A stretch of DNA of 64,000 nt from assembly GCF_900078335.1 (NCBI RefSeq), contig NZ_FKBR01000033.1, positions 219,357-283,356 of the forward strand, given 5' to 3'. The notes beneath the pieces were generated by a model. That model saw only the letters and a program-made list of their open reading frames with translations. It did not search any database and was not told the origin of the DNA. The position numbers and the translations under genes were made by a program. This document shows, piece after piece, positions 33,315 to 41,562 of the stretch. Origin of the DNA: Bordetella trematum. Its GTDB lineage: Bacteria > Pseudomonadota > Gammaproteobacteria > Burkholderiales > Burkholderiaceae_B. Each line of letters opens with the position of its first letter. Position 1 is the first letter of the stretch.

Positions 33315-34199
33315 ATGGATACGTTAAGGCAGGCTCGTCGTGTCGCGATCTGCGGCGATGATTTTGGCATGGATGCCGGCATTGATCACGCGATTCTCCG
33401 CCTGATCCAGGCGCGCCGCCTGAGCGCGGCAAGCTGCATGAGCAGCGCGCCAGGCTTTGCCACCCGGGGCGCCGAGCTGCTGAACAGTGGCGCGGATATC
33501 GGCCTGCACCTGAACCTCACCGAACGCCTGGGGCTGGCCGATACCCCGCGGCCGGCGCTACGCCGGCTGCTGTGGCGGGCCTACAGCCGCCAACTCGATC
33601 TGCAATGGGTCAACCAGGAGATCTGCCGCCAGCTTGACCGCTTTGAAGATGTGTTGGGCCTGGCGCCGGATTACATCGACGGCCACCAGCATGTCCACCA
33701 ACTCCCCGGCGTGCGTCAGTTGCTGCTGGCCGAATTGCAGCGGCGCTATGCCGGGCGCCGGCCCTGGCTGCGCCTGACGTCTGTGGCCGCGCTGGACGGC
33801 CTGCCCTGGGCTGCACACATCAAGGCTCACGCCATCGCCAGCCTGGGTGGTCACGCGCTGGCCGCGCGCGCGCGGGCCTTGAACTGGCCATCCAACCGGG
33901 GGTTTCTCGGCGTTTATGGGTTTGAGGGCGGGCGGCGCGGCTATGCGCGCATGCTGCACCATTGGCTTGTGCATGCCCGTGATGGCGATCTGCTCATGTG
34001 CCACCCGGCCCTCGCCGGTGAGATTGAACATGCCGCACAGCGCAAGGCGGAATACGAAGTGCTGGCCGATCCGGATCTGGGCGGCTGGCTGGCCGTCAAT
34101 GGTCTGTCGGTGCAACGCATGAGCGTCATCCTGGCCTCGGCCGCCTGGGCTGCGCCGGGCGCGGTCGGCGCACGCTGGCGGCCCGCGACAGGCCGTTGA
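33315..34199 (+). CDS. YdjC/ChbG/HpnK-family carbohydrate deacetylase
   Basis: A 294-residue metal-dependent deacetylase. V-A-I-C-G-D-D-F-G-M (about residues 10-19) carries the metal-binding Asp residues, D-I-G-L-H-L-N-L-T the first His, and D-G-H-Q-H-V-H-Q-L-P the second His cluster. ATG at 33315 has AGGGATGCAGGG upstream. The family removes acetyl groups from N-acetylated sugars; here it would deacetylate N-acetylglucosamine on undecaprenyl phosphate so that glucosamine is added to lipid A. Divergent from the GtrA-like gene. It corresponds to the deacetylase of the Bordetella lgm locus. Confidence 0.83.
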   Translation: MDTLRQARRVAICGDDFGMDAGIDHAILRLIQARRLSAASCMSSAPGFATRGAELLNSGADIGLHLNLTERLGLADTPRPALRRLLWRAYSRQLDLQWVNQEICRQLDRFEDVLGLAPDYIDGHQHVHQLPGVRQLLLAELQRRYAGRRPWLRLTSVAALDGLPWAAHIKAHAIASLGGHALAARARALNWPSNRGFLGVYGFEGGRRGYARMLHHWLVHARDGDLLMCHPALAGEIEHAAQRKAEYEVLADPDLGGWLAVNGLSVQRMSVILASAAWAAPGAVGARWRPATGR

Positions 34200-34206
34200 A
34201 CCAGGC

Positions 34207-35100
34207 TCAGCGGCCGGCCATCCTGGCCGGGCGATAGGCCTGGCTCGCATCCTGAATGAAGCGCGTCACGGCCTCCGAATAGCTGCTGCCCGCGCGCACC
34301 GCACCCGAATGCGACACCCCATCCAGCTTGACCAGCCGCTTGAGCCCGGCGGGTACGGCCACGGCCGCGGCGTACAGCACGTCGCTCATGGCATGAGGCA
34401 CCACCTGGTCGGATGTGCCATGCAGCAGCAGCAAGGGCGTCGACAGGTTCGCCAGCTTCCGGGCGGAGTCAAAGGGTTGGGTCACCAGCCAGGAGGCGCC
34501 CGGCAGGCGGCCCCAGCGGTATAGCGTCATCATGTCGGCGATGCTGCTGAAGCTCGACTCCACGATCAGGCCGGCCACCGGCGGCCGGGCCGGCTCGGAC
34601 AGCAGGCCGATGGCGATTGCGCCGCCCAGGCTGTGCCCATACACGAAGCGGCGAGCCGGATCGGGTTGGCGGCGCGCCAATTCCTGGAGGGCCACACCGG
34701 CATCCTGCAGGGCGCTTTGTTCCGAGGGCAGGCGGGCCGACGAGTCGCCGAATCCGCGGTAGTCGATCGCCAGCACCGAGTATCCCAGCCGGGTCCAGGC
34801 CTCCAGGCGGAACACGCTGCCATTCAAATTCCAGCGTGCGCCATGCAGATACAGCACGGTGGGGGCATCTGGCAGCGGGCTTGCCCAGTACCAGGCGCGC
34901 ACGGTTTCATTGCCCCCCACCGCAAGATCGAAGACCTCGGTGCCGGCCGGCGCTTCCCGCCACCAGCGCTGGGGCGCGGGTTGCGGCGAAAAAATAGTCT
35001 GGCGCTGCCAGCTGTCGATGGCAGCGCATCCCCCCGCGCCGGCGGCCAGCAAGAGGGCGGAGAGGAACCAGAAGCGGAATCGGTACAGGAGGGTCAGCAT
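34207..35100 (-). CDS. Lipoprotein alpha/beta hydrolase
   Basis: A 297-residue alpha/beta hydrolase read from the ATG at 35100; the longer upstream reading lacks a signal sequence. The N-terminus (F-L-S-A-L-L-L-A-A-G-A-G-G-C) is a lipoprotein signal with Cys near residue 25. The nucleophile elbow is Y-G-H-S-L-G-G-A, the acid lies in L-L-L-H-G-T-S-D-Q-V-V-P and the His in D-G-V-S-H-S-G-A. It resembles BAAT/YfhR-type serine hydrolases. It ends 7 bp from the deacetylase gene, tail to tail. Substrate unknown. Confidence 0.83.
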   Translation of the reverse strand: MLTLLYRFRFWFLSALLLAAGAGGCAAIDSWQRQTIFSPQPAPQRWWREAPAGTEVFDLAVGGNETVRAWYWASPLPDAPTVLYLHGARWNLNGSVFRLEAWTRLGYSVLAIDYRGFGDSSARLPSEQSALQDAGVALQELARRQPDPARRFVYGHSLGGAIAIGLLSEPARPPVAGLIVESSFSSIADMMTLYRWGRLPGASWLVTQPFDSARKLANLSTPLLLLHGTSDQVVPHAMSDVLYAAAVAVPAGLKRLVKLDGVSHSGAVRAGSSYSEAVTRFIQDASQAYRPARMAGR

Positions 35101-35149
35101 AGGGTTTGACTCAGACTGCCTCCCGGCAGGCGAGTTCCCGCCGGCTACC

Positions 35150-35788
35150 TCAGGTCTGCAGCAACTCCAGGGCGATGGGGTAGAGCGACAGCACCAGCAG
35201 GATGGCCATGCTGACGTTGAAGGCGCGGATGGCAGCGGGCCGGTGCAGCACGCGGCGCAGCGCCATGCCAAAAGACACCCACACTGAAATGCTGGGCAGA
35301 TTGACCAGGCCGCACACCAGCGCCGCAATCCAGAGATTGTTCAGAAAGCCCTGTTGCGGGGTATAGGTGGCGACGACGCCGACCGTCATCACCCAGGCCT
35401 TCGGGTTGACCCACTGGAACAGGGCCGCCTGCAGGAAGGTCAGCGGGCGGGCGCGCTGCGAACCGTCCTCAAGCGGACCGGAGCGGGCGATGCGCCAGGC
35501 CAGATAGAGCAGGTAGGCGGCGCCGCCATATTTGAGCGCGGTATAGAGCCAGGGAAAGCGGGCGAACAGGGCGCCCAGGCCCAGACCGACCAGCAGGATC
35601 ATGACCGAAAAGCCGATCGTGATGCCCATCATGTGGGGGATGCTGCGGCGAAATCCGAAGGTCAGCCCTGATGAGGCCAGCATGACATTGTTCGGGCCGG
35701 GGGTAATGGAGGACACCAGCGCGAACAGGGCCAGCGGCCCGAGCAGCGACAGCGACAGGATGGGGGCGTGTTCCGTCAGCATGGACAA
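35150..35788 (-). CDS. LysE/RhtB-family amino-acid exporter
   Basis: A 212-residue inner-membrane protein with about six helices. The signature S-S-I-T-P-G-P-N-N-V-M-L lies at about residues 26-37, and G-A-A-Y-L-L-Y-L-A-W-R is near residue 90; both are LysE/RhtB features. It exports amino acids or their derivatives. It is divergent from the MocR-type regulator at 35992, a frequent pairing that suggests the regulator senses an amino-acid-derived ligand and controls export. Confidence 0.88.
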   Translation of the reverse strand: MSMLTEHAPILSLSLLGPLALFALVSSITPGPNNVMLASSGLTFGFRRSIPHMMGITIGFSVMILLVGLGLGALFARFPWLYTALKYGGAAYLLYLAWRIARSGPLEDGSQRARPLTFLQAALFQWVNPKAWVMTVGVVATYTPQQGFLNNLWIAALVCGLVNLPSISVWVSFGMALRRVLHRPAAIRAFNVSMAILLVLSLYPIALELLQT

Positions 35789-35939
35789 TTCCGGAAAGGT
35801 CAGGGCGATAGCAGTTCAACGTGGGGCCCGGCAATCCGCCCGCCCCTGGAGGGGGCGGGATCGGGGGGGCGGCGCGTGCATTGCGCCGCACTTGCCGGAC
35901 ACCGGGAACCCTGTCACTCTACGCATTGCCAGCAATACA

Positions 35940-35949
35940 GTACCGGTAC
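35940..35949. promoter_or_regulatory. Candidate MocR operator (GTACCGGTAC)
   Basis: A perfect 10-bp palindrome, GTACCGGTAC, lies about 45 bp upstream of the MocR gene in the shared LysE/MocR intergenic region. It is followed at once by TTGACG (35953-35958), a possible -35 box. Position makes it a good candidate for autoregulation; identity of the bound protein is inference. Confidence 0.4.
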
Positions 35950-35991
35950 ACTTTGACGGGTCAGTTTGATAACTGGCCTGGTAGAACTTCC

Positions 35992-37488
35992 ATGACAGTC
36001 TTTTCCGAACTCCCAGGCGGCGCAACCGCCGGCCCGCCCGCCGGGTGGCAGCCCGTACGCGAGAGCGACGCGACCCTGGTCTCCCAACTGGCCGATGACC
36101 TGGCGCGCCGCATTGACGAGCAGGGGATGCGCCCGGGCACGCGCCTGCCGTCCATCCGGCGCATGGCCGAGCAGGCGGGCGTCAGCCGTTTCACCGTGGT
36201 CGAGGCCTACGATCGCCTGGTGGCGCGCGGTCTGGTGCAGTCGCGTCGGGGAGCGGGGTTTTTCGTGCGCGCCCGCAGCAACCCGCTGGCCCCGGTCAAC
36301 CGCGGCGCCGGTGGCCTGACTGTGCCGGCCCGGGTCGATGTCGCCTGGCTGCTGCGCAGCATGTTCCGCGATAGCGTGCCGGGCTCGCCGGGCGGGGCAG
36401 GCCTGTTGCCGGCCGACTGGCTCGATCCCGATCTCGTGGCAGGCGCCATCCGCGCCGTGGGCCGCTCGGTGCGCCAGCAGCTGGTTTCCTATGGCAGCCA
36501 ACAGGGTTATCTGCCGCTGCGCCAGCAACTGGCGTCGATGCTGCAGGGCGAGGGCATTCCCGCCCATCCTGAACTCCACCTGCTGACGACCAACGGCGTG
36601 ACGCATGGGCTGGATCTCATCGCCCGTCTGCTGGTCAAGCCGGGCGACACCGTGTTGGTCGAAGACCCCGCCTGGTTCGTGTTCTTCGGGCGTCTGGCGA
36701 CATTCGGGGCGCGCGTGATCGGAGTGCCGCGCGGCCCGGATGGCCCGGACCTGGCCAGGCTGGAACGCCTGGCGGCTGAGCACAAGCCCCGGTTGTTCAT
36801 CATCAACAGCGTGGTGCACAACCCGACCGGGCATTCCCTGTCGGCCGGATCGGCCTACGGCGTGCTGCGACTGGCCGAGAAACACGATTTCATGGTGGTC
36901 GAGGACGATACCTATGGCGAGCTGCATCCTGGCGGCGCCATGCGCCTGGCCGCGCTCGATCGCCTGAACCGCGTCATCCTGGTGGGCGGGTTCTCGAAGA
37001 TACTGGCTGCCAGCCTGCGGGTCGGTTATGTGGCGGCCCGCAGCGACATTCTGCAGTCCCTGGCAGACCTGAAAATGCTGGCCGGCCTGACCTCGCCTGA
37101 GCTGGGGGAGCGGGTAGTGCACCGGGTGCTGATGGATGGTCAATACCGGCGTCATGTCGACCGGGTGCGCCAGCGGGTCGATGAGGCAAGGCGTGAATGT
37201 CTGCGCCGGTTGCAGCCTCTTGGCCTGACGGTGGAGCACGAGCCGCAGGCAGGCATGTTCATCTGGGCCGATTGCGGCCGCGACTCGGAAGCGCTGGCGC
37301 GCCAGGCGGCCGATCGCGGCATGCTGCTGGCGCCGGGAACCCTGTTTTCGCCGGCTCAGCAACCTTCGCGGATGCTGCGTTTCTCGGTGGCCATGGTCGA
37401 CGCGCCCCAGGCTTGGGACATCCTGCGCGATTTGATGGGGCCGGGCAGCGCCAGGAACGATGCCGGGCCACTATACTCTCAGGCTTGA
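35992..37488 (+). CDS. MocR-family regulator (GntR HTH fused to aminotransferase fold)
   Basis: A 498-residue MocR protein. An N-terminal GntR winged helix (R-L-P-S-I-R-R-M-A-E-Q-A-G-V-S-R-F-T, about residues 46-63) is joined to a fold-type I aminotransferase domain (about residues 140-490). The PLP-lysine region reads V-G-G-F-S-K-I-L-A-A-S-L-R-V-G-Y, and V-V-H-N-P-T-G-H provides the cofactor contacts. Start at 35992 keeps the GntR domain at the N-terminus. It is divergent from the LysE-type exporter, its probable target. The domain is regulatory; catalysis is doubtful. Confidence 0.9.
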   Translation: MTVFSELPGGATAGPPAGWQPVRESDATLVSQLADDLARRIDEQGMRPGTRLPSIRRMAEQAGVSRFTVVEAYDRLVARGLVQSRRGAGFFVRARSNPLAPVNRGAGGLTVPARVDVAWLLRSMFRDSVPGSPGGAGLLPADWLDPDLVAGAIRAVGRSVRQQLVSYGSQQGYLPLRQQLASMLQGEGIPAHPELHLLTTNGVTHGLDLIARLLVKPGDTVLVEDPAWFVFFGRLATFGARVIGVPRGPDGPDLARLERLAAEHKPRLFIINSVVHNPTGHSLSAGSAYGVLRLAEKHDFMVVEDDTYGELHPGGAMRLAALDRLNRVILVGGFSKILAASLRVGYVAARSDILQSLADLKMLAGLTSPELGERVVHRVLMDGQYRRHVDRVRQRVDEARRECLRRLQPLGLTVEHEPQAGMFIWADCGRDSEALARQAADRGMLLAPGTLFSPAQQPSRMLRFSVAMVDAPQAWDILRDLMGPGSARNDAGPLYSQA

Positions 37489-37530
37489 TCCCGTCCGCGA
37501 CCGCGTGGGCGCTTACCGAAGGATGCCTGG

Positions 37531-37875
37531 ATGAGCTTGCCGATTCGACCCCTGACCGAGAATTTCGCCGTCGCCCCGCAATTGGGTCCGCAGGATATGG
37601 CGGCCGTGGCCGAGGCCGGCTATAAAAGCGTGATCATCAACCGCCCTGATTTCGAGGCCGGTGCCGATCAGCCGACCGCCGCCGATGTGTCCGCCGCTGC
37701 CGAGGCCGCCGGCCTGGCCGTGGTCTACCAGCCGGTGGTGGGCAGTGCCATGACCATGGCCGATGTGGCCCGCTTTGCCGAGTTGCTGGAGACCCTGCCC
37801 GCGCCGGTACTGGCCTATTGCCGCACGGGCACGCGCTGTACCAATCTTTTCGCCGCTGCGCAGCAACTGGCTTGA
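37531..37875 (+). CDS. TIGR01244/DUF442 sulfurtransferase- or phosphatase-like protein
   Basis: A 114-residue protein of the DUF442 family. Features are F-A-V-A-P-Q-L-G-P-Q-D, then the active-site loop Y-C-R-T-G-T-R-C (C-X5-R), shared by rhodaneses and dual-specificity phosphatases. In other bacteria the domain is found alone or fused to Blh/persulfide dioxygenases, which suggests a role in sulfide or persulfide handling. No such fusion is present. It starts 42 bp after the MocR gene on the same strand. Substrate unproven. Confidence 0.8.
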   Translation: MSLPIRPLTENFAVAPQLGPQDMAAVAEAGYKSVIINRPDFEAGADQPTAADVSAAAEAAGLAVVYQPVVGSAMTMADVARFAELLETLPAPVLAYCRTGTRCTNLFAAAQQLA

Positions 37876-37953
37876 CCGGTATCAACCGCGCAACCGCGCG
37901 CAATGGCGTTTTTCCGGTAGCATGATATTTCTGACTAGAAAGGAGCAGGCAGC

Positions 37954-38418
37954 ATGTTCAAGAAGATCCTGATTCCCACCGACGGTTCCCCGCTGTCCGC
38001 ACAGGCGGCCAACGCAGGCATCAGCTTTGCCCGTTCCGTGGGCGCCGAAGTCGTCGCGCTGCATGTGACGCAGCCTTTTGCGGCCACCATCGGCTTTGAC
38101 GGCATGGCTGCCGCCTATGCCATCACCGACGAAGACTACGAAAAGGCTGCTGCCGAGCAGGCCGACAAGTACCTCAAGCAGATCGTCGACCGCGCCCACA
38201 CCGCCGGCGTGACGGTCGAGTCGCGTGCCGTGTCCAATTTCAACGTCGCCGATGGCGTGGTGCAGGCCGCCACGGACGCCGGCTGCGACCTGATCTTCAT
38301 CGGCAGTCACGGCCGCAGCGGCCTGTCGCGCCTGCTGCTGGGCAGCGTCACCGCCAAGGTGTTGTCGCTGGCCACCACCGCCGTGCTGGTCTATCGCGTC
38401 AAGGAAGACAAGAAATAA
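37954..38418 (+). CDS. Universal stress protein (UspA family)
   Basis: A 154-residue UspA protein beginning M-F-K-K-I-L-I-P-T-D-G-S-P-L-S and ending with the ATP-binding signature G-S-H-G-R-S-G-L-S-R-L-L-L-G-S-V. An AAAGGAG ribosome site lies just upstream. It is a paralogue of the stress protein at 12166. It is monocistronic with a strong terminator. Role in stress adaptation is inferred from the family only. Confidence 0.92.
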   Translation: MFKKILIPTDGSPLSAQAANAGISFARSVGAEVVALHVTQPFAATIGFDGMAAAYAITDEDYEKAAAEQADKYLKQIVDRAHTAGVTVESRAVSNFNVADGVVQAATDAGCDLIFIGSHGRSGLSRLLLGSVTAKVLSLATTAVLVYRVKEDKK

Positions 38419-38453
38419 TCGTCTGCGACGGTCTCAGGGCCGGTTGACGATCC

Positions 38454-38488
38454 CCCCGCCAGGCCTTCGGCCGGCGGGGTTTTTTTTT
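38454..38488 (+). terminator. Terminator of the universal stress protein gene
   Basis: CCCCGCC-AGGCC and GGCC-GGCGGGG form a stem with a TTC loop, followed by nine T residues (38480-38488). This is a strong intrinsic terminator about 35 bp after the stop codon. Confidence 0.9.
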
Positions 38489-38513
38489 GGGAGAGGCGTG
38501 CGGGGCGGTACGC

Positions 38514-39479
38514 TCAGGCCGCTGCGACCTGGCTGGCAGCCGTGCGGCGCACCCGCAGCGAGGCCAGGCGGACGCCGGCCAGGATCAGGACAAAGCCCAC
38601 CGCGTGATAGTGTCTGGGCGCTTCGCCCAGGAGCGGCCATGACAGCAGGGCGGCATAGGCCGGCACCAGGAACATCGCCAGGCCGGCCGTTGAGGAGCCG
38701 GCGCGCCGGACCAGCTTGCCGTAGGCATAGTAGGCGCCCAGGCTCGGCACCAGAGCCAGGAAAAGCAGGCACAGCAGCAGGCGCGGGTCGCTCCATGTCG
38801 GGGCATTGCCCATCAGGCTTTCCATGCCGGCCATGGGGGCCAGGGCCAGCGCGCCACCGCCGATCAGCGCAGCCAGACGCAGGCTGTCGGGCAACTCAGG
38901 CATGGGCAGCCGCTTATAGAGTACGGTGTACAGCGCCCACCCGGTGGCCGCCAGGAGTATCCAGAGATCGCCCTGCCCGAAACGCAGGCTGGCCAGGGCG
39001 GCAGCTTCGGCGCGTGTGAGCACGACCAGTACGCCGGCCAGGGCCAGCAGCAGGCCGGCGGCGCGCAGTGGCGGCATGGGCTGGCGCCAGATGACGGTTT
39101 CCAGCAGGCTGACCAGCAGCGGGCTGCAGGAAAAGATCAAGGCGATATTGGTGGCGCTGGTATGGCGCGCACCGATGTACTGCGGGGCCACGGCCACCCC
39201 CATGCCCAGCAGGGCCAGCGGTGCCAGCACTGGCGCGGCGCGTCGCAACTGGGCGCGACAACGCCAGGCGCTGCGCGCCACCCAGGGAGCGAGCAGCACG
39301 AAGGCGAGCAGCCAGCGGCCGAATGCGAGGAACACCGGCGGCAGCTCTGCGGCCTGGGCCCAGCGGGCGGCAATCATATTGGAGGCAAAGAGGGCGGGCG
39401 CCAGCAGCAGCAGGGCCAACGTGGTGACATCGCGCCCGGCAGGGGCGCTGGAAACGGAAACGGCAGACATGGACGACAA
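38514..39479 (-). CDS. EamA/DMT-family transporter
   Basis: A 321-residue membrane protein with about ten helices in two EamA repeats (start at 39470 is an alternative). Typical segments are F-A-S-N-M-I-A-A-R-W near the N-terminus and L-V-P-A-Y-A-A-L-L-S-W-P-L-L-G-E-A-P near residue 270. DMT proteins export amino acids or other metabolites. It is divergent from the Lrp/AsnC regulator at 39689, a common regulator-exporter pair. Substrate unknown. Confidence 0.86.
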   Translation of the reverse strand: MSSMSAVSVSSAPAGRDVTTLALLLLAPALFASNMIAARWAQAAELPPVFLAFGRWLLAFVLLAPWVARSAWRCRAQLRRAAPVLAPLALLGMGVAVAPQYIGARHTSATNIALIFSCSPLLVSLLETVIWRQPMPPLRAAGLLLALAGVLVVLTRAEAAALASLRFGQGDLWILLAATGWALYTVLYKRLPMPELPDSLRLAALIGGGALALAPMAGMESLMGNAPTWSDPRLLLCLLFLALVPSLGAYYAYGKLVRRAGSSTAGLAMFLVPAYAALLSWPLLGEAPRHYHAVGFVLILAGVRLASLRVRRTAASQVAAA

Positions 39480-39636
39480 CGGCGCGGATCACGCGCGGCA
39501 ACAGGCAGGGCGGGGCGCCGGGTAAGGCAGCCCCAGGGGGCAACCGGCCCGGGTAAGGGCCGACTCAAGGAGATTCTATGCCGTTGTGGTCAAAATAGGG
39601 TTCTTTGTTTTTGCTATAAAGGCGTTTTTGGCAGAG

Positions 39637-39652
39637 GATAATTTTTATTATC
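39637..39652. promoter_or_regulatory. AT-rich palindrome, candidate Lrp operator
   Basis: GATAAT-TTTT-ATTATC is a perfect 6-bp inverted repeat with a 4-bp spacer, 37 bp upstream of the Lrp-type gene in the gap it shares with the DMT transporter gene. Symmetry and AT content fit Lrp/AsnC sites. Likely autoregulatory and possibly controlling the transporter. Confidence 0.5.
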
Positions 39653-39688
39653 AAAAAATCGAGAAACAATCATCTCCAAAGAGCCGTC

Positions 39689-40153
39689 ATGAGCGTCAAA
39701 CTTGATGAAACAGACCTGAAGATTCTGCGCGAACTGCGCCAGGATGGACGGCTGAGCAATATTCGTCTGGCCGAGCGTGTCGGCCTGTCCCCGACCCCCT
39801 GCTGGAACCGCGTGCGTGCGCTCGAAGAGGCGGGGGTGATCGAAGGTTATGCCGCGTTGCTGAGCCAGAAGGCGCTCGGCCTGCCCGACACGGTGCTCAT
39901 CGAGGTCACCCTTGAGCATCACGACGAGGCCACATTGCAGCGCTTCGGCGAAGAAATCATCGCGTTGCCGGAAGTGGTCGAAGCCCTGCTGGTGACGGGC
40001 GAGTACGACTACCTCATCAAGGTGGCAGTCAGCGGAACCGAAGGCTATGAACAATTCCTGCGCCAGCGGCTGTACCGCCTGCCTGGTCTGCGCCACAGTC
40101 GTTCGACGTTTGTGCTCAAACGCCTGAAGCAATCCGCCTCAGTGGCGGTCTGA
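39689..40153 (+). CDS. Lrp/AsnC-family transcriptional regulator
   Basis: A 154-residue protein of usual Lrp size. The N-terminal helix-turn-helix L-S-N-I-R-L-A-E-R-V-G-L-S-P-T-P-C lies at about residues 22-38, and the C-terminal RAM ligand domain has V-T-G-E-Y-D-Y-L-I-K-V. It probably senses an amino acid and forms octamers or dimers. It is divergent from the DMT transporter gene, its likely target. Its 3' end faces the hydrolase gene at 40160. Confidence 0.92.
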   Translation: MSVKLDETDLKILRELRQDGRLSNIRLAERVGLSPTPCWNRVRALEEAGVIEGYAALLSQKALGLPDTVLIEVTLEHHDEATLQRFGEEIIALPEVVEALLVTGEYDYLIKVAVSGTEGYEQFLRQRLYRLPGLRHSRSTFVLKRLKQSASVAV

Positions 40154-40159
40154 GGGCAT

Positions 40160-40957
40160 TCAGGCCAGGAAATCGGCGATCGCGTTGTTGAAGGCGCGCG
40201 GGTTTCCCAGGTTCATGCCGTGCGAGGAGCCGGCGATGTCGACGCGATGCGCCTGCGGCAGTTGTGTTTGCAGCCAATCCAGCATGGCAGGGTAGGGGGC
40301 GGGGCTGAGCGCTCCGCCGATCAGCAGCACCGGCAGCGTCAGGGCGCGCACATCGCCCAGCGGGGTGGCCGGTTCGCGTGCCTGGCCCAGCAAGGTGGTG
40401 GCATTGTCACGCACCATGTCCTTGAACCAGGGCACCATGCGCCGCCAGGTATCGGGGCCGGTGACGGTATCGATGAACAGCGCCAGGCCGCCATCGGCGT
40501 CGCCCGCTTCGATCATGTTGCGGGCGCGCTGGCGGAAATCACCGCGGCTGTCCTGATCGGGACGCGACAGCCCGGGATCGGCCAGAACCAGGCTGCGCAC
40601 GCGGGCGGGTGAGCGCAGGGCGGCTTCCAGGGCGATGCGTCCGCCGCGAGAGTGGCCCACGAGATGGGCGTCGCCGCCGGCGACCTGCTCGATGAAGGCC
40701 AGCACATCCTCGGTATGACGCCAGATGGAAAATCCGTCCCCGCTGCCATCCCAGCGTTCGGGCCAGTAATGCCGTAGCGACAGGGCCAGCACCCGGAAGT
40801 GTCGTCCCAGGGCCGGCAATTGCGGCTTCCAGTAACGTGCATCGCACAAAGAACCGTGAACGAGCACCAACGGAGTGCCGCTGCCGGCCTCGGCATAGTG
40901 CAGGGGATAGCCGTCAATCTCGACGGTTTTCAGATCAAGGTCAGGTTCGGTGCGCAT
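40160..40957 (-). CDS. Alpha/beta hydrolase
   Basis: A 265-residue soluble alpha/beta hydrolase. The oxyanion region is L-V-L-V-H-G-S-L-C-D, the nucleophile elbow L-V-G-H-S-R-G-G-R, and the catalytic His lies in A-G-S-S-H-G-M-N. A short helical cap lies at about residues 125-205. It resembles arylesterase and haloperoxidase-like family members. No signal peptide is seen. It is convergent with the Lrp gene (6-bp gap). Substrate unknown. Confidence 0.85.
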   Translation of the reverse strand: MRTEPDLDLKTVEIDGYPLHYAEAGSGTPLVLVHGSLCDARYWKPQLPALGRHFRVLALSLRHYWPERWDGSGDGFSIWRHTEDVLAFIEQVAGGDAHLVGHSRGGRIALEAALRSPARVRSLVLADPGLSRPDQDSRGDFRQRARNMIEAGDADGGLALFIDTVTGPDTWRRMVPWFKDMVRDNATTLLGQAREPATPLGDVRALTLPVLLIGGALSPAPYPAMLDWLQTQLPQAHRVDIAGSSHGMNLGNPRAFNNAIADFLA

Positions 40958-41058
40958 GGGCGACAGGGGTTGGGACGATGGCGCAAGATTCTAGGCTGAA
41001 ACGGTCTGAAGCTGGCTGATACACTGCATCGGTATCCATTTCGTTTGAACGTCCCCCA

Positions 41059-41556
41059 ATGCTTGCTGTCGAGATTGAACAATTGCCGGAATCGGCCCGC
41101 CGGGTCGCCCTGTTGCTGCAGTCCCTGGGCCACGACAAACCAGTAGTGATTTTGCCCTCTACCGGGAAAACCTCTGCCGAGGCGGCCGCCGGCCTGGGCT
41201 GCGAAGTCGCCCAGATTGCCAAGTCGATCATTTTCCGCCGGCTGTCCGATGGCGCGCCCGTGCTTGTCGTGGCCAGCGGCGTGAATCGCGTCGACGAGGC
41301 CAAGGTGGCCGCGCTGGTGGGAGAGCTGGGCAAGGCCGATGCGCGCTTCGTGCGCGAGTCCACGGGCTATGCCATTGGGGGCGTGTGCCCCATCGGCCAC
41401 GCGGTCAAGCCGGTGATGCTGCTGGATGAAGACCTGTTCCAGTACGACAGCCTCTGGGCGGCGGCGGGCCACCCGCATGCCGTCTTCAATCTGACGCCGG
41501 CCCAGCTGCAAGCCATGACCGGCGCCCCGAGCGCTGCGGTGGCGCTACGCGCCTGA
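41059..41556 (+). CDS. YbaK/ProXp-type aminoacyl-tRNA deacylase
   Basis: A 165-residue free-standing prolyl-tRNA-synthetase editing-domain protein. I-A-K-S-I-I-F-R-R with the catalytic Lys near residue 56, V-L-V-V-A-S-G-V-N-R-V, and T-G-Y-A-I-G-G-V-C-P-I-G-H match the YbaK/ProX fold. It hydrolyses mischarged tRNA. The full-length ProS gene in this window carries its own internal editing domain, so this is an additional quality-control enzyme. The gene is convergent with cpoB. Confidence 0.9.
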   Translation: MLAVEIEQLPESARRVALLLQSLGHDKPVVILPSTGKTSAEAAAGLGCEVAQIAKSIIFRRLSDGAPVLVVASGVNRVDEAKVAALVGELGKADARFVRESTGYAIGGVCPIGHAVKPVMLLDEDLFQYDSLWAAAGHPHAVFNLTPAQLQAMTGAPSAAVALRA

Positions 41557-41562
41557 GGCATC

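Noticed and set aside
41059..41556. Split proS editing domain
   Set aside because: The proS gene at 46966-48696 already holds a full internal editing domain, so the YbaK-type gene is a separate protein and not a displaced fragment.
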